A stretch of DNA of 5,569 nt from Ruminococcus sp. UBA7477 (GTDB lineage Bacteria > Bacillota > Clostridia > Oscillospirales > Ruminococcaceae), in the NCBI GenBank assembly GCA_002479715.1, contig DLOT01000028.1, positions 48,216 through 53,784 of the forward strand, given 5' to 3'. Positions 1 through 5,569 of the stretch are shown here, piece after piece. Numbering within the stretch: position 1 is the stretch's first letter; the number at the start of each line of letters is the position of its first letter. The notes beneath the pieces were generated by a model that was not told where the DNA came from, did not search any database, and saw nothing but the letters and a program-made list of their open reading frames with translations. The position numbers and the translations under genes were made by a program.

Positions 1-717
1 GCCTTTATCACGGAAATATTCCGCCATTGTAAGTCCTGTCAGGCCTACACGCATCCTCACTCCGGGCGGCTCATTCATCTGACCGTAGACAAGCACCGTT
101 TTGTCAATAACTCCGGATTCCTTCATTTCATTGTAAAGGTCGTTTCCTTCACGGGTTCTCTCACCAACACCTGTAAATACCGAAATACCTCCGTGCTGAT
201 TGGCAACGTTGTTGATCAGTTCCTGAATGAGAACCGTTTTTCCGACTCCCGCGCCGCCGAATAGTCCGATCTTTCCGCCTTTAAGATAAGGCGCTATAAG
301 GTCGATTACCTTGATGCCTGTTTCCAAGACCTCAGTAGAAGCCGCCTGCTCCTCATATGACGGGGCCGGTCTGTGGATCTCCCATCTCTCGGTGTCGCTT
401 TCGTCGAACGGCATATCGTCAATAGGCTCTCCGAGAAGATTGAAAACTCTCGAAAGAGTCTTTCTTCCGACAGGAACAGATATAGCTCTGCCGGTGTCGA
501 CAGCGTCTGTTCCTCTGACAAGTCCGTCGGTAGTGCTCATTGCGATGCATCTCACCGTGTCGTCGCCGATATGCTGAGCCACTTCAACGATAAGCTTTTC
601 TCCGTGGTTGTCGATCTCTATAGCGTTTAAAAGCTTTGGCAGGTTGTTTTTTGTAAACTTTATGTCAACAACAGCACCAACGATCTGAACAACCTTGCCT
701 ATATTCTCTGACTGCAT
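1..717 (-). CDS. atpD: F1 ATP synthase subunit beta, partial (C-terminal half beyond the left edge)
   Basis: This is the catalytic subunit of the F1 head, which makes or hydrolyses ATP at the alpha/beta interfaces on the cytoplasmic side. The visible 239 residues are about half of the usual 460-480. They cover the N-terminal beta-barrel (about 1-80) and the first part of the nucleotide-binding domain. The Walker A loop GGAGVGKT is at 154-161 (Lys160, Thr161). The GERTREGNDLY motif is at 185-195, with the catalytic Glu186 and Arg187 lying 26 and 27 residues after the Walker lysine, as in E. coli beta (K155, E181, R182). MNEPPG is at 214-219. The ATG at 715-717 is chosen because AAGGAG (725-730) sits 7 nt upstream and the protein starts in the family-typical way (IGKVVQIVGAVVDIKF). 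The gap after atpG is 15 nt. The Walker B region, DELSEED loop and stop codon lie outside the window. No frameshift is visible. Confidence 0.97.
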   Translation of the reverse strand, partial: MQSENIGKVVQIVGAVVDIKFTKNNLPKLLNAIEIDNHGEKLIVEVAQHIGDDTVRCIAMSTTDGLVRGTDAVDTGRAISVPVGRKTLSRVFNLLGEPIDDMPFDESDTERWEIHRPAPSYEEQAASTEVLETGIKVIDLIAPYLKGGKIGLFGGAGVGKTVLIQELINNVANQHGGISVFTGVGERTREGNDLYNEMKESGVIDKTVLVYGQMNEPPGVRMRVGLTGLTMAEYFRDKG

Positions 718-724
718 AATAACG

Positions 725-730
725 CTCCTT
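725..730 (-). promoter_or_regulatory. Ribosome binding site of atpD (AAGGAG)
   Basis: AAGGAG reads on the minus strand in the 15-nt gap between atpG and atpD, 7 nt before the ATG. It supports the chosen atpD start. Confidence 0.8.
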
Positions 731-732
731 CT

Positions 733-1599
733 TTATTCGTTTCTCAAAGAGCCTGACATGATCTCGGTCAGTTCCTGAGTTATCTGGGCTTGTCTCGCTC
801 TGTTATACATAAGTGAAAGCTTACTTATCATCTCATCGGCGTTATCGGTCGCGTTTTCCATGGCGTTGCGCCTTGCCGCCAGCTCGGCGGCATAGGAATC
901 CACAACAGCGCTGTAAACGATCCCGCTCAGATACTTCGGAATGAGGCTCTCAAAAAGCTCCTCTACCGAAGGCTCATAGACAGTTACACCCTTTGCCGAT
1001 GAAGTGTTGTTGGTCAGCGTTTCTATCGGCAGCACTTTGATCGACATCGGCTCTTGATTTAGGGTGGAAACGAAGGTAGTGTAGATCAGCTCAACGCTGC
1101 CTATTTCCTGCATTTTCATTTTTGTCATTATCATCGAAGAAATTTCGGCAAGCGTGTCATCGCTCATATTGTCGAATATCCCGCTCAGTTTCATTAAAAC
1201 ATCATAGCCGCGCTTTTCAAAATACTCGATAGATTTTTTGCCGATCGCTAATATTTTTACCTTGTTTCCGTTTGCGATAATTTCGTCACATCTCGATTGA
1301 GCGAGCTTCAGAACATTGTGATTGAAACCGCCTGCAAGACCTCTGTCCCCGGCTATTACTATAAGCAGATTTGTTTTGCGAAACTGCGGTGACAAAAACA
1401 GCGACTGCAAAGCTCGGTCATTGGAAAGGTCGCACATGGTCTCATAAAGTGTATTGAAAAACGGTCGGGCGCCTTCTGCTTTTTCCTTGGCACGCCTGAG
1501 TTTTGAGGATGCCACAAGCTGCATGGCCTTGGTTATCTGCTTTGTGCTTTCAACGCTTTTGATCCTGCGCTTGACAGCTTTCATATTAGCTGTTGCCAT
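733..1599 (-). CDS. atpG: F1 ATP synthase subunit gamma (central rotor shaft)
   Basis: Gamma is the asymmetric shaft inside alpha3beta3. It turns with the c ring and drives the conformational changes of the catalytic sites. The 288 residues match the usual length of about 285-290. The N-terminal coiled-coil helix carries the family hallmark ITKAMQLVASSKLRRA (22-37). The Rossmann-like middle domain starts with LLIVIAGDRGLAGGFN (78-93), in which Ala89 occupies a position that is often Cys. The C-terminal helix that enters the head ends with the family signature around ITQELTEIMSG (273-283). The ATG at 1597-1599 is preceded by AAAGGAG at 9 nt. The gene starts 14 nt after the atpA stop and ends 15 nt before atpD, consistent with one mRNA. 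No redox-regulatory insertion of the chloroplast type is present. Confidence 0.97.
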   Translation of the reverse strand: MATANMKAVKRRIKSVESTKQITKAMQLVASSKLRRAKEKAEGARPFFNTLYETMCDLSNDRALQSLFLSPQFRKTNLLIVIAGDRGLAGGFNHNVLKLAQSRCDEIIANGNKVKILAIGKKSIEYFEKRGYDVLMKLSGIFDNMSDDTLAEISSMIMTKMKMQEIGSVELIYTTFVSTLNQEPMSIKVLPIETLTNNTSSAKGVTVYEPSVEELFESLIPKYLSGIVYSAVVDSYAAELAARRNAMENATDNADEMISKLSLMYNRARQAQITQELTEIMSGSLRNE

Positions 1600-1608
1600 A
1601 AGCCTTTA

Positions 1609-1615
1609 CTCCTTT
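1609..1615 (-). promoter_or_regulatory. Ribosome binding site of atpG, fused with the atpA stop codon
   Basis: On the minus strand AAAGGAG lies 9 nt before the atpG ATG. Its first two A's are the last two bases of the atpA TAA stop (1614-1616). A ribosome finishing atpA therefore covers the atpG initiation site, which suggests translational coupling; that last point is inference. Confidence 0.75.
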
Positions 1616-3128
1616 ATTTCTCGCTTAAAAAACGTGCGTTGAATTCTGTCAATGCTGCCTTGAGCTTTTCTTCCGTTTCGGCCGTCAAGTCTTTTGTATC
1701 GACGATCGAAGCGAAAATATCGTTATGAGAAGCTTCAATAAATTCAAACAAATCATTCTGATAACGTTCAACGTCATTCACGGCAATCTCACTCAGGTAG
1801 TTATTGACAACGGCGTAGATGATTACGACCTGTCTTTCAACCTCGAGAGGCTGATTTCTTCCCTGCTTCAAAACAGCAACTATCCTCTCGCCCTGTGCAA
1901 GTCTGTCCTTTGTGTCCTTATCAAGGTCTGATCCGAACTGTGAGAAAGACTGAAGCTCGCGGAACTGTGAATAAAGAAGCTTCAGCGAGCCTGAAACTTT
2001 TTTCATGGCCTTAATCTGTGCAGCGCCGCCTACACGGGAAACCGAAATACCCGGATTGACTGCGGGACGTATTCCCGAGTAGAAAAGTTCTGTTTCGAGG
2101 AATATCTGTCCGTCTGTAATAGAAATAACATTTGTCGGGATATATGCGGAAACGTCGCCTGCTTGGGTTTCTATTATAGGCAGAGCGGTAAGCGTTCCGC
2201 CGCCGTAATTTTCATTCAGTGAGCAGGCTCTCTCAAGCAGTCTTGAATGGAGATAGAATACGTCACCCGGATAAGCCTCACGGCCTGTAGGTCTTTGAAG
2301 CAACAGCGACATTGTTCTGTAAGCGACTGCGTGTTTTGAAAGGTCATCGTATACGCACAATACATCCTTGCCCTGAAGCATGAAATATTCTCCCATAGCG
2401 CATCCGGAATAAGGGGCGATATATTGCAGAGGAGCAAGCTCCGAGGCTGTTGCCGCAACAACAATCGTATATGCCATAGCACCTGCCTTGTCAAGCGTTT
2501 CAACAACATTTGCAACGGTTGAACGCTTTTGACCTATTGCGACATATATACAAATAACGTCTTTTCCCTTTTGGTTAATTATAGTGTCCAAAGCGATAGC
2601 GGTTTTACCTGTCTGTCTATCGCCTATGATAAGCTCTCTCTGACCTCTGCCGATCGGTATCATCGAGTCTATCGCCTTGATGCCTGTTTGCAAAGGCCGG
2701 CTGACCGATTTTCTTGTGATTATTCCGAATGCCGGAGTTTCGATCGGGCGAGTTTCCTTAGTCAAAGCAGGCCCCTTGCCGTCGATCGGTTCTCCCAGGG
2801 CATTTACAACTCGGCCGAGCAGTTCTTCTCCGACCGGAACTGAAACTATCCTGCCGGTTCGTTTAACCTGTGTTCCCTCTTTGATGTCCTCATCAGAGCC
2901 TAGCAAAACGGCGCCGACAAAGTTGGTTTCGAGATTGAGAGCCATGCCCTGAACCCCGCAGTCAAACTCTAGAAGCTCGCCGCTCATGCAGTTATCAAGC
3001 CCATGGATTTTTGAAATTCCGTCGCCGACGGTCACTACCGTTCCGACATCGGCAAGTTCAAGCTTGCTGTGGTATGTTTTTATCTGATGTTTTATTATGC
3101 TTGTGATATCATCGGGGTGAAGATTCAT
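1614..3128 (-). CDS. atpA: F1 ATP synthase subunit alpha
   Basis: Alpha alternates with beta in the F1 hexamer. It binds nucleotide without hydrolysing it and supplies the arginine finger to the beta catalytic sites. The product is 504 residues, a normal length. After the N-terminal barrel comes Walker A GDRQTGKT at 169-176 (Lys175, Thr176). The Walker B stretch DVLCVYDDLSKHA follows at 255-267, with His266 where Gln is usual. The signature PAVNPGISVSRVGGAAQ is at 355-371, and Arg365 is the arginine finger (E. coli R376). The frame is open for 13 more codons upstream, to an ATG at 3167 inside atpH. I chose the ATG at 3126-3128 because it gives the family-typical start MNLHPDDITSIIK, has AGGA 7 nt upstream and leaves a 19-nt gap after atpH instead of a 20-nt overlap. 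Confidence 0.96.
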   Translation of the reverse strand: MNLHPDDITSIIKHQIKTYHSKLELADVGTVVTVGDGISKIHGLDNCMSGELLEFDCGVQGMALNLETNFVGAVLLGSDEDIKEGTQVKRTGRIVSVPVGEELLGRVVNALGEPIDGKGPALTKETRPIETPAFGIITRKSVSRPLQTGIKAIDSMIPIGRGQRELIIGDRQTGKTAIALDTIINQKGKDVICIYVAIGQKRSTVANVVETLDKAGAMAYTIVVAATASELAPLQYIAPYSGCAMGEYFMLQGKDVLCVYDDLSKHAVAYRTMSLLLQRPTGREAYPGDVFYLHSRLLERACSLNENYGGGTLTALPIIETQAGDVSAYIPTNVISITDGQIFLETELFYSGIRPAVNPGISVSRVGGAAQIKAMKKVSGSLKLLYSQFRELQSFSQFGSDLDKDTKDRLAQGERIVAVLKQGRNQPLEVERQVVIIYAVVNNYLSEIAVNDVERYQNDLFEFIEASHNDIFASIVDTKDLTAETEEKLKAALTEFNARFLSEK

Positions 3129-3135
3129 AATTTGA

Positions 3136-3139
3136 TCCT
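3136..3139 (-). promoter_or_regulatory. Ribosome binding site deciding the atpA start (AGGA)
   Basis: A modest AGGA core (within CAGGATC) lies 7 nt upstream of the ATG at 3128, in the atpH-atpA gap. It is weaker than the sites of atpG, atpD, atpE and atpF, but together with the conserved N-terminus it favours this start over the in-frame ATG at 3167. Confidence 0.6.
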
Positions 3140-3147
3140 GACCTTTC

Positions 3148-3702
3148 TTATGCAATAACGCTGTCAACGCTCTTTTTCATCTCTGAAAGTCTGCTGCTCA
3201 AGCTGCCGTCAAGCTGTGTATCATTGTATTTTACGACAATGCCCCCTATAAGTGCTTCGTCGGTCTTTTCAACGAGAATGATCTTTGCACCCAGCTTCTT
3301 TTCAAGCTTTTGCTTAAGTCTTTGACGAAGGCTGTCGCTAAGCGGTGAGGCTGTTGTGACGGTTGCTTCTATGATATGGCTTTCACTGTAATAAAGCTTT
3401 TTGAACTCACTGCAGATTTCATTAAAACAGCCGATTTCACCGTTTTCGACCAGCACGCACAAAAAGTCAAGCGTAAGCGGGCAGACTGCTCCTTTGAAAA
3501 CGCTCTTCACCATTCCGAGCTTTTCTTCTTTCGTTACAGTCGGCACACATAAAAGCTGCAAAAACTCCGTATTATTCCCGAAGGCTTCTCCGACCTTTTT
3601 CAGCTCGCCGTGCATATTTTCAGTAATGATGTTTTCTTCTTTGCAAAGCGCAAACAAAGCTGCGGCATAATTTTTAACACAGCTGTCTTTCCGACTACTC
3701 AT
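3148..3702 (-). CDS. atpH: F1 ATP synthase subunit delta (OSCP-like stator subunit)
   Basis: Delta sits on top of the alpha3beta3 head and joins it to the b-subunit stalk, so that the head does not rotate. The 184 residues are typical of the family (about 175-185). The N-terminal helical domain opens with VKNYAAALFALC (9-20), matching the conserved Tyr-Ala-x-Ala-Leu pattern. The C-terminal part carries the family signature LIGGIVVKYNDTQLDGSLS (151-169). An in-frame GTG at 3711 would add three residues. The ATG at 3700-3702 is preferred because an AGGTGA Shine-Dalgarno element lies 5 nt before it and the GTG is part of that element. The start overlaps the last 8 nt of atpF (ATGAGTAG), indicating tight coupling of the two stator genes. 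The sequence is less conserved than alpha or beta, as usual for delta. Confidence 0.94.
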   Translation of the reverse strand: MSSRKDSCVKNYAAALFALCKEENIITENMHGELKKVGEAFGNNTEFLQLLCVPTVTKEEKLGMVKSVFKGAVCPLTLDFLCVLVENGEIGCFNEICSEFKKLYYSESHIIEATVTTASPLSDSLRQRLKQKLEKKLGAKIILVEKTDEALIGGIVVKYNDTQLDGSLSSRLSEMKKSVDSVIA

Positions 3703-4219
3703 CGCTGTCACCTACGCCGTCGATTTCATCTATAAACGAATTGATGATAGCCTCATCATCCTCGCGTGTCATCTTTTTGCCGACAAGTGCTTCTGCAACG
3801 TCAAACGCTATGTCGGTGATGTCGTTCTTGACAGAGTTGACGGCTCGGCGCTTTTCGCGCTCAATCTCGGAATGGGCTCTTTCGATAATCTCCTGAGCCT
3901 CCCCGTGAGCGTCGCTGATGATTTTCTCGCTCTGCTCGTGAGCCCTGCGGGTCGCATCTCTAAGGATTTCCGCCGACTCCTCTTTTGCACCTGCCAGCTT
4001 TTCATTATACTCCAGCTCAACTGCCTTTGCGCGAAGCTTGGTTTCATCGGCCTCTTCAAAGCTGTCGGCTATTTCCTTGCTTCTGCTTTCGATAACGGCA
4101 TTTACTCTCTTGAAAAGCAGGAACTTGAGTATTAAAAAGAGTATCAGCAGATTTAAAAGCGTTGCGATAATCGTTGCCGGGTCAATGGTAATAAACTCTG
4201 TTATTTTTGCATACGGCAT
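3695..4219 (-). CDS. atpF: Fo ATP synthase subunit b (peripheral stalk)
   Basis: Subunit b forms the dimeric outer stalk that ties the membrane a subunit to delta and the F1 head. The 174 residues have the expected build. A short N-terminus is followed by one hydrophobic membrane helix at about 13-36. A long, highly charged alpha-helical rod follows at about 38-148, rich in Glu, Lys, Arg and Ala and lacking proline. The stretch ITDIAFDVAEALVGKKM (134-150) matches the conserved delta-binding end, and the acidic tail ends GDSDE. The ATG at 4217-4219 has AAGGAG (4229-4234) 9 nt upstream and lies 21 nt after the atpE stop. The 3' end overlaps atpH by 8 nt. Only one b-type gene is present, so a homodimer is expected rather than the b/b' pair of phototrophs (inference). 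Confidence 0.95.
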   Translation of the reverse strand: MPYAKITEFITIDPATIIATLLNLLILFLILKFLLFKRVNAVIESRSKEIADSFEEADETKLRAKAVELEYNEKLAGAKEESAEILRDATRRAHEQSEKIISDAHGEAQEIIERAHSEIEREKRRAVNSVKNDITDIAFDVAEALVGKKMTREDDEAIINSFIDEIDGVGDSDE

Positions 4220-4228
4220 GATTTATGA

Positions 4229-4234
4229 CTCCTT
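4229..4234 (-). promoter_or_regulatory. Ribosome binding site of atpF (AAGGAG)
   Basis: AAGGAG on the minus strand, 9 nt before the atpF ATG, in the 21-nt gap after atpE. Confidence 0.75.
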
Positions 4235-4240
4235 GCCAAA

Positions 4241-4495
4241 TTAAAGCTTTTTAATGAGCGGGTTAGCAAACAACAAAACGAGGGCAATAACGAGAGAGTA
4301 TATACCTGTTGACTCAGACATTGCAACACCGATGAACATTGTTCTTGTGCAGTCGCCCTGCGCCTCGGGCTGACGTGCGATAGACTCGATCGTCTTACCT
4401 ACCGCGTAGCCTTCACCTATACCGGGTCCGAGACCTGCGATCATAGCAAGACCTGCGCCGATTGCCGAACATCCCAAAACTATTGCCTTTTCCAT
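4241..4495 (-). CDS. atpE: Fo ATP synthase subunit c, Na+-type rotor ring protein with two carboxylates
   Basis: Subunit c is the hairpin proteolipid whose oligomeric ring carries ions across the membrane and turns gamma. The 84 residues form helix 1 (about 4-36, with the Gly-rich packing stretch GLGPGIGEG at 21-29), the polar loop ARQPEAQGD (40-48) and helix 2 (about 52-78). The ion-binding carboxylate is Glu61 in the run SESTGIY (60-66). Aligned by eye with the Ilyobacter tartaricus Na+ ring (offset of four residues), Glu61, Ser62, Thr63 and Tyr66 match its E65, S66, T67 and Y70. Position 28 is Glu instead of Gln32. This ligand set indicates Na+ binding, in the two-carboxylate form known from Fusobacterium nucleatum. 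Proton-only rings lack this hydroxyl-rich ESTGIY set. The ATG follows a strong GGAGG at 8 nt. Gene identity is certain; the ion choice is inferred. Confidence 0.97.
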   Translation of the reverse strand: MEKAIVLGCSAIGAGLAMIAGLGPGIGEGYAVGKTIESIARQPEAQGDCTRTMFIGVAMSESTGIYSLVIALVLLFANPLIKKL

Positions 4496-4543
4496 AATGA
4501 TTTCCTCCGTTAAATTAAAATTTCTTTGATAACATTTTCGTAT
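4496..4543 (-). promoter_or_regulatory. AT-rich leader and strong ribosome binding site of atpE
   Basis: This 48-nt gap is the longest spacer in the window. Read on the minus strand, it is very AT-rich and unstructured, and ends with GGAGG (4504-4508) 8 nt before the atpE ATG. A strong Shine-Dalgarno preceded by an A/U-rich stretch is the kind of initiation region that lets E. coli atpE be translated at a high rate, as needed for around ten c copies per complex. The enhancer role here is inference. Confidence 0.65.
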
Positions 4544-5266
4544 TTATTTTTCAGCCGCCATGCTCACGTTTACCATAGTCAGCATAGCGAAAATATACGC
4601 TTGTATACATCCCGTAAACAGGTCAAAGTATATTGACAGGAAGGCGGGTACAAATAATTGTCCGATATTAAGCTCAAACACACCGAAAGAGAAGGACAGA
4701 TTAACGGCTTTGGAAAGTGCGCCGAGTCCCATATAAAGAAGCGATGTTATGATAGAGCCTCCTGCAATGTTTCCGAACATACGGAAGGACATCGAGATTG
4801 GCGTTGCGATCTCACTGAGTATATTCAGCGGAGTCATAAGCACAATAGGCGAAGCAAAGCCCTTGAAATAGCCGCCTACTCCGTTCGTTCTGATCTTGAA
4901 GTAGGTTATAAGAATAAATGTCACCAGTGCCATCGAAAGCGTAGTATTCAGATCGGCAGTAACCGAGCGAAGCCCCAGCAGACTGACCAGCGATCCAAGC
5001 AGAGAATACAGAAGGATCGCCGCGACATACGGTGAAAAGCTCATAAAGCGCTCGCCCATTGTCGTTTTGACTGTGTTATTGACGAAATTGACAGCCATTT
5101 CAGCGATTATCTGCCGTTTTGTGTTCGGTATCTTTTGCAGTGAGCTTGTCAGAAACAGACAGACAAAAAGTACTATCAAAATAACAAACCAACCGATAAC
5201 AACTGTTTCGGTTATATCAATCCCGCCCAGTATCGGAATTGTGAACACGACCTTCGGTCCGTCCAT
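4544..5266 (-). CDS. atpB: Fo ATP synthase subunit a (ion channel stator)
   Basis: Subunit a provides the two half-channels and the essential arginine facing the c ring. From the chosen ATG the protein is 240 residues with multiple membrane helices. The conserved block TPLNILSEIATPISMSFRMF runs over 145-164 and continues into GNIAGG; Arg162 is the invariant stator arginine, and Asn148, Glu152 and Asn166 also match the family. TADLNTTLSMA (103-113) and the C-terminal helix with Gln222 (FTGCIQAYIFAML, 217-229) are also typical. The frame stays open upstream to 5371, but that part overlaps atpI and reads as a non-conserved extension. MDGPKVVFTIP is a clostridial-style N-terminus. No good Shine-Dalgarno sits at the usual distance: AAAGG (5281-5285) is 14 nt away. 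A GTG at 5278 would add four residues. Initiation probably depends on coupling to atpI. Confidence 0.95.
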   Translation of the reverse strand: MDGPKVVFTIPILGGIDITETVVIGWFVILIVLFVCLFLTSSLQKIPNTKRQIIAEMAVNFVNNTVKTTMGERFMSFSPYVAAILLYSLLGSLVSLLGLRSVTADLNTTLSMALVTFILITYFKIRTNGVGGYFKGFASPIVLMTPLNILSEIATPISMSFRMFGNIAGGSIITSLLYMGLGALSKAVNLSFSFGVFELNIGQLFVPAFLSIYFDLFTGCIQAYIFAMLTMVNVSMAAEK

Positions 5267-5569
5267 CGAGTTTGCCACTACCTTTCTTGAAAAAGTGAAT
5301 AAATGTAATAATGATCCTTGGTGTAAACTGCGGAATAAGAATACCGATGGGATTATATGCGTTACTCTCAAAGCCCAGCCAGCAAAGTAAAAACAGTCCG
5401 AAAAACCGCAGAAAATAGCAGCTTCTTATTATGCGCTTGCCCTTGCGTATTTGGCTGATTTTAAGCTCCGCGCAGCGGCATATTTCCTGAGCAAGAAACA
5501 ACTCGCAGACGATCAGGAAGATCCAGCCTGTCCCAAGCCCGAGCAGCATATCAGCTTCAAAACCGCAAA
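5217..5569 (-). CDS. atpI: ATP synthase protein I (AtpI-like), partial at the 5' end
   Basis: This is a small membrane protein located directly before atpB, where AtpI is normally encoded. In Na+- and H+-ATP synthases AtpI is thought to act as an assembly factor for the c ring. The visible 116 residues contain a hydrophobic helix at about 7-26, a basic loop (KISQIRKGKR, 36-45), a helix at about 50-65, and a last helix after YNPIGILIPQ (71-80). This two-hairpin pattern with an N-P-x-G turn fits the ATP synthase I chain family. The frame is open to the right edge, and the first ATG (5549) lacks a Shine-Dalgarno. The gene therefore probably starts outside the window, with one more N-terminal helix there. 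The last 21 or so residues (from about Ser96) are hydrophilic and out of frame with atpB, giving a 50-nt overlap. The family call rests on pattern and position, since AtpI is poorly conserved. Confidence 0.8.
   Translation of the reverse strand, partial: CGFEADMLLGLGTGWIFLIVCELFLAQEICRCAELKISQIRKGKRIIRSCYFLRFFGLFLLCWLGFESNAYNPIGILIPQFTPRIIITFIHFFKKGSGKLDGRTEGRVHNSDTGRD

Noticed and set aside
306..630. Short frames on both strands across atpD
   Set aside because: All overlap the conserved beta subunit frame, which is intact from its start at 717 to the edge, and they carry no signature of their own.
2216..2515. Minus-strand open frame of 99 codons inside atpA in another frame
   Set aside because: It lies wholly within the catalytic region of atpA and the translation resembles no family. 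It is a shadow of a strongly conserved gene.
2529..2952. Two overlapping plus-strand frames antisense to atpA
   Set aside because: The translations show no domain, and the constraint on the opposite strand explains the open frames.
3129..3167. Thirteen-codon N-terminal extension of atpA
   Set aside because: The extra residues do not match the alpha family start, would overlap atpH, and the downstream ATG at 3128 has both a Shine-Dalgarno and the conserved N-terminus.
4512..4523. Small inverted repeat (AAATT AA AATTT) in the atpB-atpE gap
   Set aside because: The arms are only 5 bp of A/T with a 2-nt loop. It is neither a stable hairpin nor a terminator and is expected by chance in AT-rich sequence.
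4658..5035. Plus-strand open frame of 125 codons antisense to atpB
   Set aside because: It is the complement of a well-conserved atpB. The translation is highly charged and low in hydrophobic residues, with no recognisable domain, and no other gene lies on the plus strand. It is a shadow.
5267..5371. Upstream extension of atpB to the ATG at 5371
   Set aside because: The 35 added residues are the out-of-frame reading of the conserved atpI C-terminal region and do not resemble a subunit a N-terminus.

Overview
The window holds most of one F-type (F1Fo) ATP synthase operon, transcribed entirely on the minus strand. Read 5' to 3' (right to left), the order is atpI - atpB (a) - atpE (c) - atpF (b) - atpH (delta) - atpA (alpha) - atpG (gamma) - atpD (beta). 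This is the classic bacterial arrangement. The window cuts the operon at both ends: the 5' part of atpI lies beyond the right edge, and the C-terminal half of atpD lies beyond the left edge. In this gene order atpC (epsilon) would normally come next.

The organism looks like an anaerobic member of the Firmicutes, probably Clostridia. This is inferred from purine-rich AGGAG-type ribosome binding sites before most genes, moderate GC (mid-40s percent by eye), frequent AGA/ATA codons, and protein character (an a subunit beginning MDGPKVVF, a c subunit of Na+-ring type). The sequence alone does not support a genus.

Layout: the membrane (Fo) genes are at about 4217-5569 plus atpF at 3695-4219. The stalk and catalytic (F1) genes fill 1-3702. 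Intergenic gaps are 14-21 nt except for 48 nt before atpE. There are two overlaps: 50 nt between atpI and atpB, and 8 nt between atpF and atpH. No stretch longer than about 50 nt lacks a gene, and I see no promoter, terminator, RNA gene, mobile element, repeat or CRISPR array. This fits the interior of a single polycistronic unit.

How the genes work together: AtpI is thought to help assemble the c ring. The a subunit and c ring form the ion path and rotor. The b and delta subunits form the stator stalk, and gamma is the central shaft driving alpha3beta3 catalysis. The most informative detail is in AtpE. It carries the complete Na+-type ligand set around Glu61 (Glu-Ser-Thr and Tyr66), but has Glu at position 28, where the Ilyobacter/Propionigenium Na+ rings have Gln. 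This is the two-carboxylate motif, so the enzyme is predicted to couple to Na+ rather than only H+. Otherwise the locus is a conventional housekeeping operon, and I found no previously undescribed system.
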